Source: an uncultured Coriobacteriaceae bacterium (GTDB lineage Bacteria; Actinomycetota; Coriobacteriia; Coriobacteriales; Eggerthellaceae). Taken from it: DNA of 38,959 bases. The stretch covers positions 1-38,959 of the forward strand of contig URRZ01000009.1 in assembly GCA_900550385.1 (NCBI GenBank), read 5' to 3'. This document shows positions 9,120 through 15,926 of this stretch, in pieces. Within the stretch, counting starts at the first letter, position 1. Every line of letters starts with the position of its first letter. The notes under the pieces were generated by a model. It had not been told where the DNA came from. It saw only the letters and a program-made list of their open reading frames with translations, and ran no database searches. Both the position numbers and the translations under genes were made by a program.

Positions 9120-10193
9120 TGTTCAGTGCCAAGACGTTGTTTACATCAGCGAAGTGACAAATAGGGATGGCTCCCGCATGCTGTGAGTTGTCTAGGCTTG
9201 CAGCGAAGGGGGCCATCCCATGTCCCAACATCCTAACGCAAGGCTCACGCCCAGGGGAAGGGAGACGCTCGTCTCCCGCATAGGGTCGGGCGTCGGCGTC
9301 GCCGAGGCCGCCCGCCAGATGAGCGTCAGCCGCCAGACCGCGAGCAAGTGGCTCGCCCGCGCCCGGAGGGGCGAGCCGATGTCGGACCGCCCGAGCAGGC
9401 CGCGCAGGCTCGCGAGGTCCACGCCGCCCGAGGCCGAGGCCCGCGTCCTCGAGGCGAGGCGCTTCATGCTGCTCTCCCCGCTCGCGCTCTCCGCCGAGAC
9501 GGGCGTGCCCGCCCGCACCTGCGCGAGGATCGTAGCGCGCTCGGGGCTGCCCAGGCTCGCCGACGTCGACCGCGTGACCGGGGGGGGTCCGGCGCCGCGG
9601 CCCCGTCACCCCGGTTCGCTACGAGCGGGAGCGGCCCGGCGAGCTCTTGCATGTGGCCGTGAAGAAGGTGGCGCGCATCCCCGACGGGGGCGGCTGGAGG
9701 GCGCGGGGCGCTTCCGTCCTCGCGCACCCCGGCTCGGGGGCCGGCTGCGCCTGCCTGCACGTCGCCGTGGACGACTTCTCCCGCGTCGCCTACGCCGAGC
9801 TCCTGCCCGACGAGCGAAAGGGCACGTGCTCGGGGTTCATGGCCCGCTGCCTGGCCTTCTTCGCGGGCCTCGGGGTCGCGGTCGAGCGCGTGATGACCGA
9901 CAACGGCCCCGGCTACCGCAGCGGGGAGTTCAACGCCCTGCTCGCCGCCGAGGGCGTGCGTCACCTCTACACGCGCCCCTACAGCCCCTGGCAGAACGGG
10001 AAGGTCGAGCGGATGAACAGGACGCTGGCGCAGGAGTGGCAGTACGGCAGGGCCTGGGACAGCGAGGCGGGCAGGGCCGAGGCCCTGCCCGCCTTCATCG
10101 AGCGCTACAATTGGGACCGTCCGCACAGCGCGTGCGGGGGCCTGCCGCCCATGTCGCGCATTGTCGGCGTAAACAACCTATTGGCACACAACA
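9120..10193 (+). mobile_element. IS481-family insertion sequence
   Basis: A 1,074-bp element bounded by 25-bp imperfect inverted repeats (9120-9144 and 10169-10193, 21/25 matching; both start TGTT and contain GTGCCAA and GTTGTTTAC). It is flanked by a perfect 6-bp direct repeat GCTAGG (9114-9119 and 10194-10199). The CTAG core of the duplication is the typical IS481-family target. It carries one transposase gene with intact-looking catalytic residues. Clean ends and a perfect target duplication point to a recent insertion. Confidence 0.9.
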
Positions 10194-10198
10194 GCTAG
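9220..10198 (+). pseudogene. IS481-family DDE transposase, frameshifted in a G8 run
   Basis: The N-terminal frame (9220 to ~9587) encodes a helix-turn-helix region (GVAEAARQMSVSRQTASKWL) and part of a second DNA-binding domain. The C-terminal frame (to 10198) encodes the rve/DDE domain: ELLHVAVKKVARIPDGGGW, HVAVDDFSRVAYAEL (first Asp), MTDNGPGYRS (second Asp), and PWQNGKVERMNRTL (Glu). The frames meet at eight consecutive Gs (9580-9587). Removing one G restores a single ~325-aa protein of normal family length. The TAG stop codon (10196-10198) lies in the duplicated target site, not in the element. The frameshift could be a true mutation, slippage-prone expression control or a sequencing error. 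ATG 9220 is the first start after the left repeat. Confidence 0.85.
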
Positions 10199-10410
10199 GG
10201 ACCGCTTTCGGCCGTAACCGCATACACCAGCTTGACATCCCCGTTGCAGCGATAACGGCCGGACCTCACTTGATCCCCACACCGCATTTCTCGCTCGTCC
10301 TCGCCGGCCTCGTCATCATCGAACAGCCCAAGTAACCTGGCCTTCTCGAGAGACTTAGCCTCACTCGTTACTGAAAGCGAGACCTCCCCCTTCTTCTTCT
10401 CTTTGAGCTG

Positions 10411-10442
10411 CCTCCCATTTCTTGGGCACAAGAAATGGGAGG
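10411..10442. repeat. Perfect 14-bp palindrome at the left end of the IS3-family element
   Basis: CCTCCCATTTCTTG (10411-10424) is the exact reverse complement of CAAGAAATGGGAGG (10429-10442), with a 4-nt loop. The right arm appears to be the left terminal repeat of the IS3-type element. The left arm would then be an inverted copy of that end, perhaps from a second, lost element, or a recoding/attenuation hairpin just before the transposase start. Confidence 0.6.
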
Positions 10443-11831
10443 CTTTCCCGTGCCCGATGACTTGAGGTTGAGGTACGACGAGGACATGCGCCGAACAGCT
10501 GCCAGGATGTTCGCCAGGGGACGAGGCTACCGCGCGGCGGCAGCCGAGCTTGGAACGTCTCCGACAACCGTAAGAAAATGGCATCGGGCGTATTTCGCGC
10601 TCGAATTGGAGGGGCTGTTGGCCATGGACAAGAAAAGCAGAAGACACCGCTGGGAACTCAAGGTGGCGGCCAGAGACGTGGCGGAAGGCGATGAGCCCAA
10701 GGTCGGCGTCATGGCGTGCTACGGGATAGCGTCGCTGTCCCCTCTGGAGAAGTGGTGCAGGCTGCACCGGGAGGGCGGCACCGAGGCCCTGGGACCGAAG
10801 CCCAAAGGCAGACCGCCCGGATCGCACACGAGACGGGCGGCCAAGACGCGCGTGCAGGAGCTCGAGACCGAGAACACCTACTTAAAAAATGGCTGCCCTG
10901 AGAGCGGAGAAACGGCTTCGATCTGGGACAAGGCCCAGATAGTAGCCGGGCTCTCGGGGCAGGGGCTCGCCCTCGCCGACCTGCTGGAGGCAGCCGGGAT
11001 GGCCAGGTCCACCTACTACGCGCTCAACCACCCTCCGAGGCCCACGAGGCCGGAGCTGTGGGGCAAGGCCGCCGAGGTCTTCGGCGGGACGACGAACGGG
11101 TGCGGCCACCGCCAGATCGCAACGTGACTGAGGGCGGAGGAGGGCGTGCGCATAGACGACAAGACGGTGCTCAAGATGATGCACGAGATCGGGATCTCCT
11201 GCGGGATCCGCCGCAGGATCGGCCGCCGCAGGTACAGCTCCTGCAAAGGCGTCGTCGGGGAGACCTTCGAAAACGTGCTGGGGTGCGACTTCGCCGCCGA
11301 CGGGCCGTGGGAGAAGATGGGCACGGACGTCACCGAGTTCAAACAGCCCTGGGGCAAGGCGCGCTTCGCGCCGACGCTCGACTTCGGCAGCTGCGAGATA
11401 GCGGGCGTGGTCGATCTCCCAACGCCCGGACATGGCGAAGCAGGAGGAGATGCTCGCCATGCTGCTGCCGAAGATCCTCGATGGCAAGCACCCGGTCATG
11501 CAAAGCGACATGGGATGGCAGTACCAGCACAAGGCGTACTGCGCCGCCCTGCGAGAGGCCGGCATCGTCCAGAGCATGTCGCACAAGGGCAACTGCCTGG
11601 ACAACGGCGCGACCGCGCAGCTGTTCGGCCATGTGAAAGACGAGCTCTTCCGCGGCCAGGCGTTCGAGAACTTCGAGGAGTCCAAGGAGAAGCTGGAGGA
11701 GCACATAATCCACTGGAGCACGAGAAGGCGGCAGGCCAGACTGAAGGGACTGACCCCGGAGGAGCTCCGGAACCAGTCTCTATGCGCGGCTTAGGCCATC
11801 TCTATTTGCACCGTCCAAGTTTTGGGATGCA
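10423..11831 (+). mobile_element. Degenerate IS3-family (IS150-like) element
   Basis: Spans an orfA/orfB-type transposase relic. Weak terminal repeats can be aligned (TGGGCACAAG at 10423 against TGCATCCCAA read inward from 11831; about 12 of 20 positions agree). No target duplication is visible. The borders are approximate. Confidence 0.6.
10435..11794 (+). pseudogene. Inactivated IS3-family transposase (orfA-orfB)
   Basis: The orfA part has two helix-turn-helix segments (YRAAAAELGTSPTTVRKWH and YGIASLSPLEKWCRLHREGG) and the leucine-zipper-like ELETENTYLK. The orfB part begins AQIVAGLSGQGLALADLLEA and ends near 11794. Lesions: the A-rich frameshift site after NTYLK now runs straight into orfB frame; an in-frame TGA at 11125-11127 follows RQIAT; a one-base insertion near 11405 shifts the frame between FGSCEI and WSIS. 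The DDE triad is incomplete: GTDVTEF and SDMGWQYQ supply the two Asp, but where Glu is expected in a NGATEQ context the sequence has NGATAQ. The element cannot encode an active transposase. Confidence 0.8.
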
Positions 11832-11898
11832 GCTCCCCTCGCAGCGGGCCGCACAGCCGGAGAAGCCCGGCGCCTAAGCCGCTTCGCGCCCGTTCGCG

Positions 11899-14469
11899 CT
11901 AGTCGCTCGCGCCGCCGGTCAGCGAGCCGGCAGGCGAGGACCCCATGCCGGCGTGCCCCAGATCGAAGCTGGTCAGCAGCAGCTCGGCCTCACGCGCGAG
12001 GGAGTCGCGCTTGCGCGGCGCGGGGATGGCGCCGGACCCCTGGCTGAACACCAGCTCGCCGTCCTGCACGTCCACGTCGATGACCGAGCCGCTGGTCCAC
12101 TTCCCTTCCAGGATCTGCTCGGACAGCGGATCCTCCAGCAGGCGCTGGATGGCGCGGCGCAGCGGGCGGGCGCCGTAGGTGGTGTCGGTGCCCTCCTTGG
12201 CGATGAGCTCGCAGGCGGCCTCGGACAGGTTGATGGACATGTTCTGGGCGATCAGACGCTCGCGCAGGTCGGCCACCATCAGCTTCACGATCCGGCCGAT
12301 CTGCTCGGGCGTGAGCGACTTGAACACGATGATCTCGTCGATGCGGTTCAGGAACTCGGGCCTGAACAGGCGCTTCACCTCCGACATCACGCGGCTTTTG
12401 ATCTCCTTGTCCGAAAGGCCGGCGTTGCCCTCGGTGCCGAAGCCCACCGTGGCGGGCTGGGCGATCTCGCGCGCGCCCACGTTGGAGGTCATGATGATCA
12501 CCGTGTTGCGGAAGTCCACCGTGCGGCCCTGGGCGTCGGTCAGGCGGCCCTCCTCCAGGATCTGCAGCAGGATGTTGAACACGTCGGGGTGCGCCTTCTC
12601 GATCTCGTCGAACAGCACCACCGAGTACGGGCGCTGGCGCACGGCCTTGGTCAGCTGGCCGCCCTCGTCGAAGCCCACGTAGCCCGGAGGGCTGCCCACC
12701 AGGCGGCTGACGCTGTGCTTCTCCATGTACTCGGACATATCGAAGCTGATGAGCGCCTCTTCGGAGTTGAACAGGAACTCGGCCAGCGCCTTGGAAAGCT
12801 CGGTCTTGCCCACGCCCGACGGGCCCAGGAAGATGAACGAGCCGGCGGGCCGGTGCGGGTCCTTCAGGCCGCTGCGGCTGCGGCGGATGGCCTTCGACAG
12901 CGCGGTGACGGCCTCGTCCTGGCCGATCACGCGCTCGTGCAACACGCTCTCCATGCGCAGCAGCTTGGCGGTCTCGGCCTCGGTGAGGTTGGAGACGGGC
13001 ACGCCGGTGGTCATGCTCACCACATCGGCTATCTCCTGCACGCCGATCTGCTGCACGGTCTTCTGGGCGTTCTCCTCCCAGTCCTTCTGCGCCTGGTCGC
13101 GCTGCTCCTTCATCTTGGTCTCCTCGTCGCGCAGCTGGGCGGCACGCTCGAAGTCCTGGGCGGCGATGGCGGCGTCCTTCTCGGCGCGCAGGTGGCGCAG
13201 CGAATCGTCCAAGTCGCGCAGCTCCTTGGGCAGCGTCATGTTGCGGATGTGCATGCGCGCGCCCGCCTCGTCGATGACGTCGATGGCCTTGTCGGGCAGG
13301 TAGCGGTCCTGGATGTAGCGGCTGGAAAGCGACACCGCCGATTGCAGCGCCTCGTCGCTGTAGTGCACCTGATGGTGCGCCTCGTACTTGTCGCGCAGGC
13401 CTTCCAAGATGCGCACGGTCTGCTCCTCGGAGGGCTCGTTGACCATGATGGTCTGGAAGCGGCGCTCCAAGGCGGAGTCCTTCTCCAAGTGCTTGCGGTA
13501 CTCGTCGATGGTGGTGGCGCCGATCACCTGGATCTCGCCGCGCGACAGGGGCGGCTTCAGGATGGCGGCGGCGTCGATGGAGCCCTCGGCCGAGCCCGCG
13601 CCGATGAGCGTGTGCATCTCGTCGATGAACAGGATCACGTCCTTGGCGTCGATGACCTCCTTGATGACCTTCTTCAAGCGCTCCTCGAACTCGCCGCGGT
13701 ACTTGCTGCCGGCAACCAGCGCCGACACGTCGAGCGTGATCAGGCGCTTGCCGCGCAGGATGTCGGGCACCTGGTTGGACACGATCAGCTCGGCCAGGCC
13801 CTCCGCCACGGCGGTCTTGCCCACGCCCGGTTCGCCGATGAGCAGCGGGTTGTTCTTCTGACGGCGGCTTAGGACCTGCATCACGCGCTCGATCTCGCCG
13901 GCGCGGCCGATGACGGGGTCCAGCTTGCCGTCGCGGGCCTTCTGCGTGAGGTCGGTGCCGAACTCCTTCAGCATGCTGTCCGACCCGGCGGCGCCGGGGG
14001 CGAAGGCGTTGCGGCCCGCGTACACCGGGCTCTGCCCCACCAGGTCGTTCAAGGCGGCGCGCACGTCGTCTCCCGTGACGCCCATGCGGCCCAGCACGGA
14101 AAGCGCCGTGCCCTCGCCCTCGCGGACGATGCCCAGCAGCAGATGCTCGGTGGAGATGTAGCTCTGCCCCATCTGCATGGCCTCGCGCAGCGAGTTCTCC
14201 AGCACGCGCTTCATGCGCGGGGTGAACGACAGGTGGCCGGACACGTCGGCGTCCTCGTCGATGGCGACCACTTCGCGGATGTTGCGGACGACGTCGTCGT
14301 ATTTGACGTTCAAGCGGTCGAGCGCCTGGGCGGCAAGGCCGTCCTTTTCCTTGATGAGGCCGAGCAGGATGTGCTCGGTGCCCACGTAGGGCTGGTGCAG
14401 CGTGCGCGCCTCGTCCTGCGCCAGGACGAGCACCTTGCGCGCCTTGTCGGTGAACTTCTCGAATGACAT
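11899..14469 (-). CDS. clpC: ATP-dependent Clp protease ATP-binding subunit ClpC
   Basis: Class I Hsp100 AAA+ unfoldase that feeds substrates to ClpP. The 856-aa protein has a duplicated Clp-N domain (1-145), AAA module 1 with Walker A GEPGVGKT (212-219) and Walker B ILFIDEMH (279-286), and a UVR-containing middle region (~424-459) diagnostic of ClpC rather than ClpA/ClpB. AAA module 2 has Walker A GPSGVGKT (549-556). ATG at 14469 (MSFEKFTDKARK) is preferred because GAGG lies six bases upstream and this is the conserved ClpC N-terminus; an in-frame start 13 codons upstream lacks these. A CIRCE operator lies ~70 bp upstream, predicting HrcA repression and heat induction. Monocistronic as far as visible. 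Confidence 0.97.
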   Translation of the reverse strand: MSFEKFTDKARKVLVLAQDEARTLHQPYVGTEHILLGLIKEKDGLAAQALDRLNVKYDDVVRNIREVVAIDEDADVSGHLSFTPRMKRVLENSLREAMQMGQSYISTEHLLLGIVREGEGTALSVLGRMGVTGDDVRAALNDLVGQSPVYAGRNAFAPGAAGSDSMLKEFGTDLTQKARDGKLDPVIGRAGEIERVMQVLSRRQKNNPLLIGEPGVGKTAVAEGLAELIVSNQVPDILRGKRLITLDVSALVAGSKYRGEFEERLKKVIKEVIDAKDVILFIDEMHTLIGAGSAEGSIDAAAILKPPLSRGEIQVIGATTIDEYRKHLEKDSALERRFQTIMVNEPSEEQTVRILEGLRDKYEAHHQVHYSDEALQSAVSLSSRYIQDRYLPDKAIDVIDEAGARMHIRNMTLPKELRDLDDSLRHLRAEKDAAIAAQDFERAAQLRDEETKMKEQRDQAQKDWEENAQKTVQQIGVQEIADVVSMTTGVPVSNLTEAETAKLLRMESVLHERVIGQDEAVTALSKAIRRSRSGLKDPHRPAGSFIFLGPSGVGKTELSKALAEFLFNSEEALISFDMSEYMEKHSVSRLVGSPPGYVGFDEGGQLTKAVRQRPYSVVLFDEIEKAHPDVFNILLQILEEGRLTDAQGRTVDFRNTVIIMTSNVGAREIAQPATVGFGTEGNAGLSDKEIKSRVMSEVKRLFRPEFLNRIDEIIVFKSLTPEQIGRIVKLMVADLRERLIAQNMSINLSEAACELIAKEGTDTTYGARPLRRAIQRLLEDPLSEQILEGKWTSGSVIDVDVQDGELVFSQGSGAIPAPRKRDSLAREAELLLTSFDLGHAGMGSSPAGSLTGGASD

Positions 14470-14535
14470 GCAAGCCTCGTTTCGTCGGAGCTTGGGGCGG
14501 CATCGCACGATGCCGCGTCGCGTACAACGAACACT

Positions 14536-14562
14536 CTAGCACTCATGTCAACCGAGTGCCAA
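14536..14562. promoter_or_regulatory. CIRCE operator (HrcA binding site) upstream of clpC
   Basis: CTAGCACTC (14536-14544), nine-base spacer, GAGTGCCAA (14554-14562). The consensus is TTAGCACTC-N9-GAGTGCTAA, so both half-sites match with only one mismatch each. On the minus strand the site overlaps a TTGACA hexamer and a TTGGCA...TAGAGT pair, so bound HrcA would cover the clpC promoter. Confidence 0.88.
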
Positions 14563-14572
14563 AACGTCATCG

Positions 14573-14607
14573 AAATGAGAAAAAGGGACGGAGGTTTTTT
14601 CTCATTT
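14573..14607. repeat. REP palindrome 1
   Basis: Arms AAATGAGAAAAA and TTTTTCTCATTT around the core GGGACGGAGG. It overlaps the stop codon of the adjacent RAYT transposase, whose TGA lies inside the right arm. Same family as the repeats at 15490, 15537, 15816, 15894, 17934 and 17968. Confidence 0.85.
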
Positions 14608-15348
14608 TGCGCGGGCGATGATGTTCCTGCCTACCGATGTCAAGCGTTCGACCTGCTTGATGGTAAGACCCTCGGATCGAAGACGGCGAAGAATTTCGTT
14701 GCGTTCGGTCTTTGGCAGGGATTTCACCGAGCTCGCCGGGATTCCGCCTAGGACATCGGCGGCTATGCGCTCGACTTCCCAGTTACCGACACGACAGCGG
14801 GAAAGCCGAGGAACCTCCCCCTCCGAGCAGCCCCGCTCGTGAAACGCCGCGAAGCGATCGACGCCCCCAAACAACGACAGCACCCGATCGCGATTCGCTA
14901 TCGAATCGCCCCCATACGCGAGCTCGGAATAGCTGCTCCATGGGTAGTCCTCCGCCGGCGCCCCATACGCCTTAGTTGGATTCAAGTGGATATAGCGGAT
15001 CGTCGCAAGCAGCTGCTCGTCGCTACGCAAGGGCTCGCTACCGAACCGCCCTTGGAATAGGTGCCCCGTCCGATCGTGCCGCGTGTTGAAATAAAGAGCA
15101 TAGCCGGAACCGATCTCGCGCATCGCGGCAGAGAGAATCGGCAGCGGACTTTCAAGGAGCATGTGCACATGGTTGTCCATGAGGCACCACGCGAAGCACT
15201 CCAACTCTTCGGCGTCGAGGGCATCGCGCAGCCTCCGAAGAAACGACCTCCTGTCGATGTCATCTTCGAAGATCAACTGGCGGCCAACACCGCGTATCGT
15301 CACATGATACAGATCGGCGGCGCTCCTTTTGCGGGCTACACGTGGCAT
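14602..15348 (-). CDS. REP-associated tyrosine transposase (RAYT, Y1/IS200-like)
   Basis: 248-aa HUH single-strand transposase of the Y1_Tnp superfamily. The N-terminus (ADLYHVTIRGVGRQLIFEDD) matches the RAYT start, DNHVHMLLE provides the His-hydrophobic-His metal site, and YALYFNTRHDRTGHLFQGRF holds the probable catalytic Tyr region. The C-terminus (EILRRLRSEGLTIKQVERLT) looks like an added helix-turn-helix, as in RAYTs that recognise REP hairpins. The ATG at 15348 has AGGA eight bases upstream. REP palindromes of one family flank the gene and occur nearby, one overlapping its stop codon. RAYTs are usually single-copy domesticated genes that mobilise REP/REPIN sequences; the gene looks intact. 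Confidence 0.9.
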   Translation of the reverse strand: MPRVARKRSAADLYHVTIRGVGRQLIFEDDIDRRSFLRRLRDALDAEELECFAWCLMDNHVHMLLESPLPILSAAMREIGSGYALYFNTRHDRTGHLFQGRFGSEPLRSDEQLLATIRYIHLNPTKAYGAPAEDYPWSSYSELAYGGDSIANRDRVLSLFGGVDRFAAFHERGCSEGEVPRLSRCRVGNWEVERIAADVLGGIPASSVKSLPKTERNEILRRLRSEGLTIKQVERLTSVGRNIIARAK

Positions 15349-15489
15349 AGGCGAATCCTATCGGCTCGGGATCGGACGGCTTGCTATCCACCGCCCTACA
15401 TCCCAGTCTAGCAACGCCATCTAACGTGAGAGCCGCTCGCCCTTCCCCTCAAAGTCCTCTCGATCCTCTCGTGACTCCAACGCAACTCC

Positions 15490-15522
15490 AATGAGAAAAA
15501 GGGACGGAGGTTTTTTCTCATT
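15490..15522. repeat. REP palindrome 2
   Basis: Arms AATGAGAAAAA and TTTTTCTCATT with core GGGACGGAGG. It faces REP 3 in inverted orientation 14 bp away, a REPIN-like pair. The spacer resembles the last codons of the RAYT gene. Confidence 0.85.
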
Positions 15523-15536
15523 TCACACGAGCGATA

Positions 15537-15567
15537 ATGAGAAAAAACCTCCGTCCCTTTTTCTCAT
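15537..15567. repeat. REP palindrome 3
   Basis: Arms ATGAGAAAAA and TTTTTCTCAT with core CCTCCGTCCC, inverted relative to REP 2. On the minus strand the 15523-15538 spacer reads IIARVK-stop, close to the RAYT C-terminus IIARAK-stop, suggesting that a second RAYT copy once ended here. Confidence 0.85.
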
Positions 15568-15815
15568 CATCGCGTAGTTGACGAGGGTTTCGCCGTTCCT
15601 GCGCACTTCCTGACGCCTCACTACCGTATAGTCCCTGCGTTCGAAGAAGCCGCAGGCGGTGATGGAGGCGTTCACGGTTATCGCCGAGACGGTTTCCGAC
15701 ACGGACGCTTCCAGCGCATCGCAAATCGCCGAGGCGATACCCCGTCGTTGGTATTCAGGATGGACGAACAAGCGATCGAAAAGGAGACGAACCCCGTCCC
15801 ATCCTCCTGCTTCGT

Positions 15816-15846
15816 ATGCGAAAAAGTGACTGTCCCTTTTTCGCAT
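15816..15846. repeat. REP palindrome 4 (arm variant)
   Basis: Perfect 11-bp arms ATGCGAAAAAG and CTTTTTCGCAT around TGACTGTCC. Compared with REPs 1-3, the A-T pair in the arm is replaced by C-G on both sides, a compensatory change. Confidence 0.85.
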
Positions 15847-15854
15847 GAGGGTAG

Positions 15855-15888
15855 AAAAAAGGGAGGAAGCGGAACGTTCCCTCCTCCC
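15855..15888 (-). terminator. Rho-independent terminator for the lysS transcript
   Basis: On the minus strand GGGAGG (15888-15883) pairs with CCTCCC (15866-15861), with an inner GGAACGTTCC palindrome, and is followed by a run of six T. Lies ~40 bp past the lysS stop, after REP 5. Confidence 0.75.
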
Positions 15889-15893
15889 ATCAG

Positions 15894-15926
15894 AATGAGA
15901 AAAAACCTCCGTCCCTTTTTCTCATT
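15894..15926. repeat. REP palindrome 5
   Basis: Arms AATGAGAAAAA and TTTTTCTCATT with core CCTCCGTCCC. It begins one base inside the lysS stop codon, so it occupies the start of the lysS 3' untranslated region. Confidence 0.85.

Larger units (their letters stand above)
8592..10404 (-). pseudogene. Decayed minus-strand gene split by the IS481-family element
   Basis: Several minus-strand fragments read like one or two former proteins broken by frameshifts. In order of transcription: a fragment with LEKARLLGLFDDDEAG ... YRCNGDVKLVYAVTAES (10200-10404), ending at a TAG inside the IS target site; RFVSVVDAGREPMRAWIENL (~9020-9113); FTNLVSSEELLVLDEKRHDD (~8870-8990); and VAVVDLEDADRVMAFKTEPA followed by ELTYRFRIRNDRRW (8592-8874). 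Each piece looks protein-like but none is open for long. I do not recognise the family. The first piece may be the end of a separate gene. The IS occupies 9120-10193. Confidence 0.4.
15523..15846 (-). pseudogene. Truncated GNAT acetyltransferase bounded by REP elements
   Basis: 107-codon frame whose middle is clearly the C-terminal half of a GNAT N-acetyltransferase: LFVHPEYQRRGIASAICDAL is the acetyl-CoA-binding motif A (R/Q-x-x-G-x-G/A type), followed by ITVNASITACGFFERRDYTV and NGETLVNYAM. The N-terminal ~60-80 residues of a normal ~150-aa GNAT are missing. Both ends of the frame (MRKRDSHFFAYE and MRKRDGGFFSLS) are encoded by REP palindromes, so the gene was cut at REP sites. An expressed short protein is possible but unlikely to be an active enzyme. 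Confidence 0.7.

Noticed and set aside
11953..13872. Long plus-strand open frame opposite clpC
   Set aside because: Shadow caused by high GC; repetitive His/Leu/Val-rich translation, no motif, no ribosome site.
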